From positions 31,149 to 95,148 of the forward strand of contig NMRB01002368.1 in assembly GCA_002633025.1 (NCBI GenBank): a DNA stretch of 64,000 bases, given 5' to 3'. This DNA comes from Notospermus geniculatus (taxonomy: Eukaryota > Nemertea > Pilidiophora > Heteronemertea > Lineidae). Under the pieces are notes generated by a model. The model was not told where the DNA came from. It did not search any database and worked only from the letters and a program-made list of their open reading frames with translations. Of this stretch, positions 46,201 through 53,970 are shown piece after piece. Numbering within the stretch: position 1 is the stretch's first letter; each line of letters opens with the position of its first letter. The position numbers and the translations under genes were made by a program.

Positions 46201-47337
46201 CCTGGGAACGAGGTTGGTATATTACAGTACATTCATTATGGTATCCTACCTTTAATAAGTGGACAGAAGTTGAATAGTTTCGTTATTTGCAAACCAGAGA
46301 ATTGGCCAAGAATCATCTCCAGGTAATAGAGGGGTATCCCAACCACTGCCATCGCGGTGAAATAGGGGATCAGAAAAACGCCTGGAAAAGGTAAAAAGGG
46401 CGAAAATTAGAAAAGACAGTACATGTACGTACATGTACTTTCACTTTTATCTATCATGTTTATCAGATGGTTTTCCAGTGTGCACAAAGTGCTTACAACG
46501 AAAGCCAAGTGGAATACATGTATTCTTACAGGACAGAAAAAGACTAGGAGCTACCGGTGATTTTACGAGGCAATATTCTATAGTCGTTGGATATAGAACC
46601 GATTATTCGGTGTGGTTGAACAATTTTTTCTATCTTTTTTCTTTATTCATTTTCCATGTCCCCTGTATAGCTGCCTTTGGCATTCCCCTAACGTACTCAG
46701 GGCAGCCTGGGTTTGGGGAAAATTTTCGAAAAGGTATCTTTTTACTGAATTTTTTTTCGGCAAGATCCTTCACACATAAATGTACATTTTAAGGAAACTC
46801 GAGGAAAGGCGAGGAGGGAAATAACAAGGAAAATAGTTGTACAAAATTTCAAAATGGTCCTTGTCATGGAATTAAAACAAATTGAATTAAAATACAAGTG
46901 CTCTTACGTTAATATTTCGTCATAGAATTCAAATTAGAGGTATTTCCAGACAAATGGTAACTAAGTTTTTAACTATTCATTTTCATCCCATAAAAACGTC
47001 CTGAAAATCTCATAGTTAGAAATAATTTCTCTTCAAAGTTACAACGAAAAATGAAATATTAGTGTGGCTGAACTTACCTCCGCCATTTCTGTGGCAAATG
47101 TAGGGAAAACGCCAAATATTTCCCAGTCCAATGCAGACACCCAGCATACTCAAGAAGAATTCTATCTGACGGTCCCAGTGTTCACCCCCGGCGCCCTCTT
47201 CACCCGATTGCCCTTCCTTGTCAGGGAGCAGTTGCTGACTCTTCTCGACTTGGTGGCCCCCACTGCCTTCTTCCATCCCTTTTCGCTTGAAACATCTCTT
47301 CCACCAACTAACTGAACTCGCCATTTCGCTGTTAATC
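31082..47337 (-). CDS. SLC6 sodium-coupled transporter gene, 11 coding exons found
   Basis: A 16-kb minus-strand gene for a Na+/Cl- symporter of the plasma membrane. Exons: 47337-47078, 46381-46250, 42710-42449, 41775-41643, 40907-40770, 38427-38303, 34409-34297, 33789-33652, 32587-32488, 31858-31758 and 31249-31082. All found junctions are GT-AG and in phase, except that one 104-nt-type exon (TM6) must lie between 40770 and 38427 and is not seen. TM1 reads [14 protein letters not shown], with Gly where monoamine carriers have Asp, so an amino-acid-type substrate is more likely. TM7 keeps the chloride-site pattern N..TSF. The visible coding sequence is 1657 nt; with a 104-nt exon it becomes exactly 587 codons. 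The final C-terminal exon is not found. Subfamily cannot be fixed by eye. Confidence 0.9.
31431..31724. mobile_element. MITE related to 7911-8190, in the last SLC6 intron found
   Basis: Shares CTGTCGACAGCCGGCGCCAC, CCCCAGTGTTGAAGAATGTA and TAACGCGGGTAT with the copy at 7911. Ends TTAAAGGCCCATGG and CCCTGGCCCTTCAA are weak inverted repeats. Strongly diverged. Confidence 0.7.
31758..31858 (-). CDS. SLC6 exon 11 (loop and start of TM11)
   Basis: 101 nt, reading [20 protein letters not shown], then [17 protein letters not shown]...M.G..P.......W....P is the family pattern. Acceptor TATTTCAG, donor ATC/GTAAGT. Confidence 0.9.
32035..32460 (+). repeat. Inverted-pair repeat, copy in SLC6 intron next to exon 10
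   Basis: Matches the complement of 42045-42340: GACCTTCACGCAAGCAAACC, TTTCCCCGGTCCCAAAAATA, CAATCACGGCAAAGCTTGCA and the end words TGCAGTGTAGGAAGAGGTTA. It abuts the donor of SLC6 exon 10 within about 30 bp. The element type is unknown. Confidence 0.75.
32488..32587 (-). CDS. SLC6 exon 10 (TM10)
   Basis: 100 nt, reading [20 protein letters not shown], then [14 protein letters not shown]. The G.Y.F...D.Y......F...E...V.W.YG pattern is that of TM10. Acceptor ACTTTAG, donor TATG/GTAAGC. Confidence 0.9.
32851..33134. mobile_element. MITE of the ACACTCTTAGAAAAAGGTTC class
   Basis: ACACTCTTAGAAAAAGGTTC at the left, the complement ending CTAAGAATGT at 33107, and a second right end CTAAGAGTGT at 33134. 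The arms repeat AGGGTTCTA and GGAACCTTT words and are almost fully self-complementary. A further fragment is at 51834-51875. Confidence 0.85.
33315..33624. mobile_element. Palindromic MITE CACAGAAAAAAAATCAACTC
   Basis: Ends CACAGAAAAAAAATCAACTC and GAGTTGATTTTTTTTCTGTG are perfect inverted repeats, continuing CGAGTGGAGACTC. The core is built from AAAATATTTCGG and GAGAC words in both directions. It lies 28 bp beyond the SLC6 exon 9 donor. Confidence 0.85.
33652..33789 (-). CDS. SLC6 exon 9 (TM9)
   Basis: 138 nt in phase 0, reading [20 protein letters not shown], then [22 protein letters not shown]...R plus S..CFLLGL matches the end of TM8 and TM9. Acceptor CGTTTCAG, donor AGG/GTAAGT. Confidence 0.9.
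34033..34235. mobile_element. MITE with CTTAAAGCGAATCAAAAGCG ends
   Basis: CTTAAAGCGAATCAAAAGCG is inverted as CGCTTTTGATTCG followed by TTTTGATTCGCTTTAAG. About 200 bp, in the intron between SLC6 exons 8 and 9. Confidence 0.8.
34297..34409 (-). CDS. SLC6 exon 8 (TM8)
   Basis: 113 nt, reading [20 protein letters not shown], then [29 protein letters not shown] and LG.GSQ are canonical and include TM8 sodium-site residues. Acceptor CCTGCAG, donor CAG/GTCGGT. Confidence 0.9.
35229..35395. repeat. Inverted repeat with ACATGT simple sequence
   Basis: TAGGTAACTTAGGCCGAAAT and its near complement ATTTCGGCCTAAGTTGCTA enclose TACATGTACATGTACATG and two copies of AATTTTAATGTCCCA. Simple palindromic sequence. 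Confidence 0.65.
35568..36863 (-). mobile_element. Tc1-like element with degenerate transposase, itself interrupted
   Basis: CAGTGGTGTGCAAAAATATT at 35570 and its complement ending CAGTACTG at 36861 are Tc1-type ends flanked by TA. On the minus strand the remnant reads [18 protein letters not shown], then [20 protein letters not shown], the C-terminus of a Tc1 transposase, with a frame break. A second element (36001-36738) is inserted in it. Confidence 0.85.
36001..36738. mobile_element. MITE with TTAAAGGGCCTCTAGAGGCA ends, inside the Tc1 copy
   Basis: TAAAGGGCCTCTAGAGGCAG at 36000 is inverted as CTGCTTCTAGAGGCCCCTTA near 36719-36738. The interior has no ORF of note. A diverged TTAAAGGGACTCTAGATGGA end occurs alone at 37265. 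Confidence 0.7.
38128..38270. mobile_element. MITE with GGGCCGAATTCAAAAAGG ends
   Basis: GGGCCGAATTCAAAAAGG and TTTTTTGAATACGGCCC are inverted, followed by ATTAAGACTTAGACGCGTGT and its complement. It ends 33 bp from SLC6 exon 7. Confidence 0.8.
38303..38427 (-). CDS. SLC6 exon 7 (TM7)
   Basis: 125 nt, entered in phase 2 and left in phase 1, reading [20 protein letters not shown], then [19 protein letters not shown]. The N.LTSF..GFAIF pattern includes the Asn and Ser that bind chloride in animal members. Acceptor GTTTTCAG, donor TCCG/GTAGGT. Confidence 0.9.
38676..39612 (+). repeat. Tandem repeat, three units of about 300 bp, in the SLC6 intron lacking TM6
   Basis: Units start near 38745, 39050 and 39343 with GCACGTTTCGTAA-like words, then TTGAAACTTGGTACAT, CCTAGGTCAGATGACCTA, CAGTCCGATTYGACTCT, GCCACCAGGTGGC and CAATAACTCCTGAACT. 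The block starts TTAGCTCACCTGGAGTGAGC and ends CATCCAGGTGAGCAC. No coding sense. Confidence 0.85.
40295..40370 (+). other. G-rich run with G-quadruplex potential
   Basis: Eight or more runs of three to five G separated by one or two bases (GGGGCAGGGGCGGGGAGGGG and onwards). It lies between SLC6 exons 5 and 7. Folding is an inference from the pattern. Confidence 0.6.
40770..40907 (-). CDS. SLC6 exon 5 (TM5)
   Basis: 138 nt in phase 0 at both ends, reading [20 protein letters not shown] and [38 protein letters not shown] is a strong family signature. Acceptor TTTATTTAG, donor AAG/GTTCGT. The expected next exon has not been located. Confidence 0.9.
41643..41775 (-). CDS. SLC6 exon 4 (TM4)
   Basis: 133 nt, the usual size in this family, reading [20 protein letters not shown] and [20 protein letters not shown], then STGK. 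The sequence IKGIKSTGK is the family's TM4-TM5 linker. Acceptor TATTCAG, donor AAG/GTCGGT. Confidence 0.9.
42045..42340 (-). repeat. Inverted-pair repeat, second copy, in the SLC6 intron after exon 3
   Basis: Complementary to 32035-32460 (TGCAAGCTTTGCCGTGATTG, GGTTTGCTTGCGTGAAGGTC). The copies are 10 kb apart in opposite orientation in one transcription unit. Confidence 0.75.
42449..42710 (-). CDS. SLC6 exon 3 (TM3 and glycosylated loop EL2)
   Basis: 262 nt, reading [20 protein letters not shown], then SSELPWVGC and a large extracellular loop with the conserved Cys pair (C..N..NC spaced by nine residues) and at least five N-x-S/T sequons (NNT, NCS, NGT, NIT, NLT). Ends at PAEEFW. Acceptor TTTTCTTAG, donor GGCA/GTAAGT. 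Confidence 0.9.
42850..43042. repeat. Long palindrome built of AGCTATCTGCTGAGCAAA
   Basis: AGCTATCTGCTGAGCAAA occurs at each arm's start and, inverted, at each arm's end, so each 50-bp arm is a hairpin (stem plus GTCAGTCGAGACC loop) and the two arms are complementary: four copies of the word. CGCGTGTGCGC / GCGCACACGCG lie inside. Confidence 0.85.
43040..43392. mobile_element. TACGGTGGC foldback B with GGGCGCCCGA word array
   Basis: About 15 copies of the self-complementary word GGGCGCCCGA joined by GTTATAAGTC or CTTATAACTC linkers in both directions; the right end reads TTTATCAGCCACCGTA. The same end, TACGGTGGCTGATAA, and the same GTCGGGCGCC word reappear at 63949-64000. A matching left end is not seen here. 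Confidence 0.75.
44338..44992. mobile_element. Foldback element with inner palindrome
   Basis: Outer arms GAGGATGCGCAGCTTTCCGA...AAGGATGTCCATAGC-type at 44341-44432 and 44905-44992; inner arms 44661-44772 and 44791-44900 are nearly perfect (ACTCAGCTTTTTTCGTACGC versus its complement; TGTTTCGGCAAATAGAAGGG). Confidence 0.8.
45243..45490. repeat. Palindrome with ATACGGGAGAATCC ends
   Basis: ATACGGGAGAATCCAACTTA and its complement TAAGTTGGATTCTCCCGTAT bound the repeat; inner GGGGTAGCATAATGGTA / TACCATTATGCTACCCC. The flanks carry AAGATGGCGGC words. Confidence 0.8.
45850..46215. mobile_element. Element with CCAGGGGT inverted ends, inside the SLC6 intron before exon 2
   Basis: Left CCTCGTCCCCAGGGGTATAG with TTCGCTC, right GAGCGAACGACCCCTGG-like with GAACGAGG. 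The right 89 bp (46127-46215) recur almost exactly at 52873-52961, showing a dispersed family. Confidence 0.7.
46250..46381 (-). CDS. SLC6 exon 2 (TM2)
   Basis: 132 nt, phase 1 to phase 1, reading [20 protein letters not shown], then [20 protein letters not shown] and PLIK. This is the conserved TM2 and first intracellular loop (PL..LE..LGQFS). Acceptor TTTTCCAG, donor AAAG/GTAGGA. Confidence 0.9.
47078..47337 (-). CDS. SLC6 exon 1 (start codon, N-terminus, TM1)
   Basis: The acceptor TTTTTACAG precedes 13 bases of 5' UTR and the ATG at 47324. The product begins [20 protein letters not shown], a basic then acidic cytoplasmic tail, and reaches [20 protein letters not shown] and [14 protein letters not shown]. 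The donor is GAG/GTAAGT. The acceptor implies a further non-coding exon upstream. Confidence 0.9.
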
Positions 47338-48445
47338 CTGTAAAAATATTATGTGACAGAAAATGGTTTAACGCCGCATCCACGTCCAGCACGAAGGTGT
47401 TCCAGACTATGTGTCCAGGGCAGTGGTTGGAAACTTGTGTTGATTTGTAATCTCATCTGCATTTCATCACATATTCAAAGCATCCTTTTGTTTTTGCATG
47501 TTGGCGAAACGTAAGGTTCGTTGAACATTTTTACAATTAACTTAGCGCACCGAAGCATAACACGGTAGCCCCGGATACGTCAATGAAAACAGCATTAAAA
47601 GGACGACGTATAATTCATCGTCATAATACTGTTCTATTCTCACCTAGCGTTGCTCGGCAACTAAAATGTTACTGAAAGTGTCCTTAATTTAGTCAGATAT
47701 ACTGAAAAGAAATAAAATCCCGGTGGTGACAGCCGGCTCCATTAGCACTTGAGCGGCATTGTTGTTAATTAAAAAAAACGTATTTAAAATGTGCCATTGG
47801 TGCATGTGGCGATGACTGTCACATGAATAGGCCTATTGTCTAATCAAGCATGTCCATTTTCAATCGTATTGGTCGCGCCATATACGAGGTGCCTGAATCG
47901 AAAATCGAACGGCGTCATATTGAATTTATTACAGTATACTAGCATGGTACCCGTGGCGAGCACATTCACGCCAGAGGATGGCATTTTGCTGGACGTCTCT
48001 GTCAGTGGGAGGAAAATGTTTAGTGGGGGCCAACTCCTCGGACAATAATCAAGGCCTATGGGAAGCAGATGGCAGCAGTTTTATGTGTTGAAGTTCCTAT
48101 TTTCTGATCACCCTGCCTGGTTGAAGATAATGCATTTACCTGGTTCCGTCGGCCACCGTGTAAATGGTGTTGCGTACGCAGCGCCATCTACACGGTGGCC
48201 AGCGACACCAGGCTAGTGGGCATTGCAAATCATTGGAAGTTTCTTCCTGCATTTTATTCGCTTAAGGGTAAAAAAATGTAATGCCACCCGCTTAAGGGCC
48301 ACCCCCATGTCATTTTCAACACTTCCTGTGAAAATGGTGCCATTTCGATCAGAAACCACGGAGGAGTTCGTGTTCGAAGTTAAAGCGCCACCGTCAATTA
48401 TAATATAGATTTACGTCGGGAAATAATTTCCCACTATCTTCATAC

Positions 48446-48895
48446 ATGTACATGTATTTGCAAAACCGCTGTGGTTTCGCTGCCTTCGAATACCATTTAG
48501 AACAGGGTCAATTACCGCAAATGCAGGCTACATTGTACCTAGGATGCAATCGGATAAGTGTAATCTTGGAGAAAAATGTAGGCCTACACTATACAAAGAG
48601 TGGATGGCAGGTCGTCCAATATGGATTTTTGTTGGATGAAGAAAAGTTATATCGGACGAGGCGAAGCCGAGNATGCAACAAACCGCATCAAATTTGGTTC
48701 GGTGGTATTTGAAATATTCAAGATACAAAGTGTAGATAAACATCTGTCAATGCCTGTACATGTATTTGCAAAACCGCTGTGGTTTCGCTGCCTTCGAATA
48801 CCATTTAGAACAGGGTCAATTACCGCAAATGCAGGCTACATTGTACCTAAGGATGCAATCGGATAAATGTAATCTTGGAGAAAAATGTACACTGA
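48446..48895 (+). repeat. Direct duplication on both sides of an assembly n
   Basis: CATGTATTTGCAAAACCGCT through TGTAATCTTGGAGAAAAATG occurs at 48450-48580 and again at 48758-48888, with the n at 48672 between. The copies are nearly identical, which suggests unmerged contig ends. Bases 47400-48440 show no gene I can support. Confidence 0.75.
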
Positions 48896-49486
48896 GTTGT
48901 CCCGTGATGCGATATGAAGTGAGACAAAGTGACGTCATGACGTCGTTCGCTTTGAATTGAATTTGAATTGAATTTATTTCCACCAAGTACATTAGTCCGG
49001 TCGCAAAACCCCGATTTTGGGCTTAGGTGTTTCTTTTTGAATAACAGCATTTTTTCCAGTTTTTGTTAACCGGCGTTTTCGGATACCGTATACTTCTATG
49101 TAAGAGAAGCCTTATGGCATTAAATTTCATCAAGTTGGGGTTGGATCGGTGGTAGCGCCATCTTGCGCCGTGCAGGTTCCTCCGCCTCTCTGTAGATTCC
49201 CTACCGAAAGCTGAGAATGATTCATCCAGGTAACACTGTCATACAGAGGCCGACTCAACAACCATCAGTTCATCCACACCATCTTACTTTATTCTTTTTT
49301 GACAACAAGCGTCCGTCTACTTCTGGTTTGCGCACGTACAACTGATGGAAAAAGCATGACCTTGTTTACAGTCTGCAGGCAAGTTAGATGTTTACCTGAC
49401 ACTACCTTTAAAACTCGATACCTCAGAATATTAGCTGCTTTTTTGGGTTGTTCCCATCTTCGAATTGAATATTAAGATACTACAGC

Positions 49487-50160
49487 CAATAGGCTTAGGT
49501 TTACAAGAATGAAAATTTGCATATGCAAATTGGAAAAAGATACGATGGTATCGAAATATTCAGTACAGCCAATAGGCTTGCGTTTACAAGAATGAAAATT
49601 TGCATGTGCAAATTGGAAAATAATACGATGGTATCGAAATACTCAGTATAGCCAATAGGCTTGGGTTTACAAGAATGAAAATTTGCATATGCAAATTGGA
49701 AAAAGATACGATGGTATCGAAATACTCAACAGCCAATTGGCTTGGGTTTACAAGAATGAAAATTTGCATATGCAAATTGGAAAAAGATACGATGGTATCG
49801 AAATACTCAGTATAGCTAATAGGCTTGGCTTATAAAAGAATGAAAATTTGCATACGCATTGGAAAAAGATACGATGGTATCGAAATACTCAGTACAGCCA
49901 ATAGGCTTGGGTTTACAAGAATGAAAATTTGCATATGCAAATTGGAAAAAGATACGATGGTATCGAAATACTCAGTACAGCCAATAGGCCTGGTTTACGG
50001 TATAAAAGAATGAAAATTTGCATACGCATTGGGAAAATATTGATGGTATCGAAATACTACAGCCAAAAGGCTTGGCTTATAAAAGAATGAGAATTGGCAT
50101 ACGCAAATTGGAAACATACGATGGTATTATACAATAAATTAGCCAAAAGGCTTGGTTAAA
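49487..50160 (+). repeat. Satellite, about nine 82-bp units with an octamer palindrome
   Basis: Starts of CCAATAGGCTTGGGTTTA recur near 49486, 49569, 49652, 49733, 49817, 49900, 49982, 50063 and 50144. Units contain AATTTGCATATGCAAATT (decayed in some), GATACGATGGTATCGAAATA and CTCAGTACAG. No spacer variation, so it is not a CRISPR array. Confidence 0.9.
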
Positions 50161-50189
50161 AGGGAAAAAATGCGTACCAGTAATGTTGG

Positions 50190-50335
50190 GATCCAGGGCG
50201 GGCCGTCACGAAACTCCGATAGCACTACAGTGCCTAACAGAGTGGTACATGTATGCAATGGCTTTTACCATTACAGAATTTCTCTGTTAGGCCCTGTTAG
50301 TGCTATCGTAGTTTCGTGGCGGTCGGCCCAGCTCA
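50190..50335. repeat. Inverted repeat GGGCCGTCACGAAACTCCGA
   Basis: GGGCCGTCACGAAACTCCGA and TAGCACTA are matched by TAGTGCTATCGTAGTTTCGT and GGCGGTCGGCCC; TAACAGAG / CTCTGTTA lies further in. Confidence 0.7.
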
Positions 50336-50490
50336 TTACACTTCTGGTAGCTCGACTTGAAAGTGCCAGCCTGAACAAGTCCCCGGTTGGGGTCGGAAAT
50401 TTGCTAAGATTCTGGAAATTGACTTCCTGTTTATCATCATTTTGCGTGTCAATTTTTGTGTTTTCTCTTTCTTTGCGTACCAGTATACAA
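50336..50490 (+). repeat. Dispersed repeat (copy 3; relatives at 1-90 and 12460-12540)
   Basis: CACTTCTGGTAGCTCGACTT, AAAGTGCCAGCCTGAA and GGAAATTGACTTCCTGTTTA followed by GTGTCAATTTTTGTG. The minus-strand relative at 12453 lies at the end of the DIRS copy, so this may be a DIRS-derived terminus. Confidence 0.65.
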
Positions 50491-50804
50491 ATAGGAAAAA
50501 GATACGATGGTTTTGAGATGAAGTTACCTGCATGCTGCCGATCGGTCATGAAATATCATCTAGGCTATTTACCTTTCAAAGATTACTAGTCATGACTTCT
50601 TCTGGTTCCACTGATGGAATTCTTCGTTTAATCTACTTAGAACTTTCAAAAAAAGATGGTGACCGAATAGTTCTCCCATATGACGTCGTGGCCATTCATT
50701 GTCGAAGCATGATATAACACTACCAATACACTGTTCTATTTATTAAACTTTTGTGCCCCTATTGTCCACTTTGACCAGCTCACAGCGGTCAATGAATGGT
50801 ATAA

Positions 50805-51170
50805 TTAATGCGGGTGATCCACCGACTTTGCGACGAGTTTACGATCAATTTGCGATTAGTTCACGACGCGTTTGCGACTAGTTTTACGACGAAAAATCAT
50901 AGCCGGTGGATCAGCGTTCACGACGAGTTTGCGACTCGTTTACGACTGAATTCTGTTGACGACTAGTTTGCGACGAGTTTACGACAAGATCAAACATGTT
51001 TGATTTGGTTCGGTGGATCAGCTTCAACATCACATCATTTCTTTAGTAAAGTGATCGTAAAGTTTACGATCAGTTTGCGACTGGTTTACGACGAGTTGAC
51101 GACTGGCGTCGTGAACTAATCGCAAACTGATCGTAAACTCGTCGTAAAGTCGGTGGATCACCCGCATTAA
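50805..51170. mobile_element. MITE TTAATGCGGGTGATCCACC with GACGAGTTTACGA array
   Basis: TTAATGCGGGTGATCCACCG and CGGTGGATCACCCGCATTAA are perfect inverted ends. The interior is a series of CGACGAGTTTACGA, TTTGCGACTAGTTTACGA and similar words in both directions. It touches the next element at a shared TTAA. Confidence 0.85.
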
Positions 51171-51503
51171 AGCCTAGGTCACAAATCCACCGGGCCCCGT
51201 ACGATTTTCCCCACCCAGCGGCTTGCCGTGGATTTTAGAAACTGAAACACGGATTTAAGATGAATTAAGCTGCATTTAGCTGACACGCGGAATGCGGTAT
51301 AGGGCCGCGGAATCCCCGGCGGAAGCGATTTGTTGTATGCGAAATGCATTGAACTTTCCGCTTACCGCGTTCCGCAATCCGCATACCGCGTGCAGCTAAA
51401 TCCAGCTTTTGACTGCATCAAACTGGGCACCGTAGAATTTGGCCAAAATGTCTGTTTTTACTCGCCGTACGGGCCCCGGAGTGGATATGTGACCTAGGCT
51501 TTA
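51168..51503. mobile_element. MITE TAAAGCCTAGGTCACA, copy with an inner palindrome inserted
   Basis: TAAAGCCTAGGTCACAAATC and ATGTGACCTAGGCTTTA are inverted. Compared with 22723-22935, it has an extra palindrome (about 51268-51408: AGCTGCATTTAGCTGACACG ... CGTGCAGCTAAATCCAGCT) after GATGAATTA. Confidence 0.85.
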
Positions 51504-52330
51504 GCTTCTGACGTCAAATGGTAAGAACTATGAGCTCACAGACCGCCATCTTTTTTTGGCAAGGTCTACAGAAAGGGGTCCAAACGAATGAGTATCGGTT
51601 CCAGACGATGCAGTCAACAACACGATGTTTGCGACAGCTCGCGATTTTGCTTCGGCTATAATCTTGAAGTGGTTGAAATTTGAACCCTTTTTCTTTTCTA
51701 CCCCTGTCAACACTTTGGTGGATATTGTCGGTAATGGTAATTTCCTATCCTCTACACACAGAAAAATATTCGTCTCCACTTGAGATAAGTGGGGTGTTGT
51801 TGAAGCGCTTTGAAACACAAATATCTCGTACACTCTTAGCCAAAAAGGTTCTTTAGGGGTTCTTCTGTAAATACAGAAACGCTGACTCACGATTAAGCAA
51901 ACACAAAAGAATATTGATAAACTATGGTTTGAAATCTGAGACACAAATTTTAGGTTGTGAATGTTTCCCTTTCAAAATTATAAAAACAATAATTGTATTG
52001 TACAGCATCGGTTTTCTCTCAACCATAGAAGAGATTTTGTGCTTTGAATTGGTATACCCCGTCCAACTGAACTTACATAGCTTCTCGGCCTATTGGCTAA
52101 GGCTAAAGCTATTACGAAATTTAAGAGCTGCGGTCTTTGCAAGTTGCAAAGTAATGCAACCAGGACCAAAAACCTCAACTGTTGGGTTGATGCAACCGTG
52201 CAGTTGGTTATAAACAACCCAACAATCCGTAAATTCATATCAAAATGAACGTCATCTCAGCTGCGCACATTCTAGTCTCAAGGGTAGATGACAGTTCACT
52301 CAGGTCAAAATACCGGTATTACATCTCTCT
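51503..52330. repeat. Segmental duplication copy 1 (pairs with 59755-61162)
   Basis: AGCTTCTGACGTCAAATGGT through AGCGCTTTGAAACACAAATA (51503-51825) matches 59755-60077, and TACAGAAACGCTGA through ACATCTCTCTAA (51875-52332) matches 60720-61165. The middle differs: here an ACACTCTTAG MITE fragment (51834-51875), there a MITE-bearing stretch. Confidence 0.85.
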
Positions 52331-52668
52331 AAGCCTGCAGCACACGTCACCACTTTCGTTGCTCATACAGGCAATTTTCGTGGTCGCCACGAAAATGGCC
52401 AAGTGTGCTGTGGCCGGCAACGACCACTCACCAGACGGAAATTCTGTGGTGACCACGAGTTGCCACAAGTTGCCGAAAATCAAACATGTTTGATTTCTCA
52501 CCACGCAAATTGCTCGTGGTTGCAAGTTGTGGTGATGCGTGGCCATCAGCAGCACACGAGACCACTGAGTGGTGACGTCTGCTGTAAACAGGCAACCGCC
52601 ACAAAAATTGCCGACCACGAAAATTGCCTGTACGAGCAACGAAAATGGTGACGTGTGCTGCAGGCTTA
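52330..52668. mobile_element. MITE TAAGCCTGCAGCACACGTCA
   Basis: TAAGCCTGCAGCACACGTCA and TGACGTGTGCTGCAGGCTTA are perfect inverted ends; the interior repeats GTCGCCACGAAAATGGCC-like and GTTGCCAC words. It starts exactly where the paralogous copy carries a different element (61163). Confidence 0.85.
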
Positions 52669-52872
52669 AGGGGGCGGTAGTGGAAACATACAGCGCCGTT
52701 TTAGTGCGGCGGTCGAAGGTTGAACCGTCTTATTTATGAATAACCATGTATTGTTAATAAAATTAGGCGTCAAGGATAAGCTGATCATGGTTCGTTGCCA
52801 AAACCTACACTCTTTCAAAAATATTGTCCAGCACAATGCTTTTGTACACCCGATGCGTCCGTGCGCATAATC

Positions 52873-52961
52873 ACGTGCGTTAAATCCAAAGCTGATGCCA
52901 GGGGTTAGTGACGCGACCGCCATATTGTCAGAAAGCGAACGACCCCTGGGAACGAGGTTGG
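52873..52961. repeat. Dispersed 89-bp repeat, second copy of 46127-46215
   Basis: CGTGCGTTAAATCCAAAGCT through CGACCCCTGGGAACGAGG is nearly identical to the right end of the 45850-46215 element. It includes the CCGCCATATTG word. Confidence 0.8.
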
Positions 52962-53041
52962 GCCAAGTGGACACTGCCATCTAGCGGAAATTGTGTAAAC
53001 TGACTGAGTCTCACTGTACAGTTCGATCGATCACTTTAGGT

Positions 53042-53662
53042 TAGGCCACATAAAAAAATGGTGATCGTCCTTTTCTCGGGGAGGAGGTGGGTAGGGGGAG
53101 GCACTTTTTTTTAAAAATTTTTTTACAGCTAAGACCTCTGAAAAGGGCTGGAACCCACCACAAGATTCTTGTGCTCATCGATTTTACAAATTATTTGACA
53201 AAATAATCATACTGAAAATTAGATTCCAGTTTTTTACTACTATTTTAACATTTGATGTTTTGTTGTGGAAAAAGAACGAACTCTTTCGAATCCCTACGCA
53301 ATTCGCTGTGCAACAGTCAGAAATTCATCCGCCACCAACAATGCATTTGCACTGTGGGAAATAAATTACCGGTCTAGCCCTTTCCAGAGTTTAATGTGGC
53401 ATTGAACTCTGGGTACGAGATTGTGAAATCGCATCCCAGTGCGAAATGAACTAAACAAGTGATGTCAAAATGGTCAAAATATATGTAGGCCTAAGAGGGC
53501 AATTTGAACGTTTTGGGGAGAAAATAGAGAAAAAAGTTATTTTTGATGAAAAAGAAAATTTTTGAAAAAACTTTTTTTGAAATTTTGTTCAAAAAAACGG
53601 GGTCGGGGCCGTTTTCGCGGGTCGGGCGGGGACGATCACCAGCTTTCTTTTTTATGTGGCCT
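53042..53662. mobile_element. MITE with TAGGCCACATAAAAAA ends
   Basis: TAGGCCACATAAAAAAATGG with TGATCGTCC is inverted at GGACGATCACCAGC with TTTTTTATGTGGCCTTA. The interior is A/T-rich; no ORF of note. Confidence 0.75.
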
Positions 53663-53753
53663 TATTATATTCTTTGGTTTACGGGCACAAAGATAAATAC
53701 GGACGACGAAATAAAAATTTTAAAAAACTTCGGTTCAGTTCCTTTTTTTCACC

Positions 53754-53970
53754 TTAAAGGGAGACTCCACTCATTGTGTGAAATTCTGAGTTTTTTAAAT
53801 ATCGTTAATACATTCAAATTCATTGATATATATCTGCAACATGTCAGATTTTTTAAAAATCAGCAAGCTCATCATTTTATGTATTTTAATTGAATCCCAA
53901 GGGGACCATTGCACAGCACATGTGATGTCATATGTGCTCAATGCATACAATGAGTGGAGTTTCCCTTTAA
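53754..53970. mobile_element. MITE TTAAAGGGAGACTCCACTCA
   Basis: TTAAAGGGAGACTCCACTCA with TTGT and its complement ending GGAGTTTCCCTTTAA. 217 bp. Its last TTAA is the start of the next element. Confidence 0.85.

Noticed and set aside
46433-46792. 119-residue plus-strand ORF in an SLC6 intron
   Set aside because: No recognisable family, no splice context, and it lies antisense in an intron; probably chance.
49487-50160. Regularly spaced repeats that could suggest a CRISPR array
   Set aside because: Units are contiguous 82-bp tandem copies without unique spacers, and the DNA is from an animal.
51528-51944. Minus-strand ORF (138 aa), also present at 59781-60170, as a conserved gene
   Set aside because: Presence in two places is explained by the segmental duplication; the text has no known motifs and runs through MITE ends.
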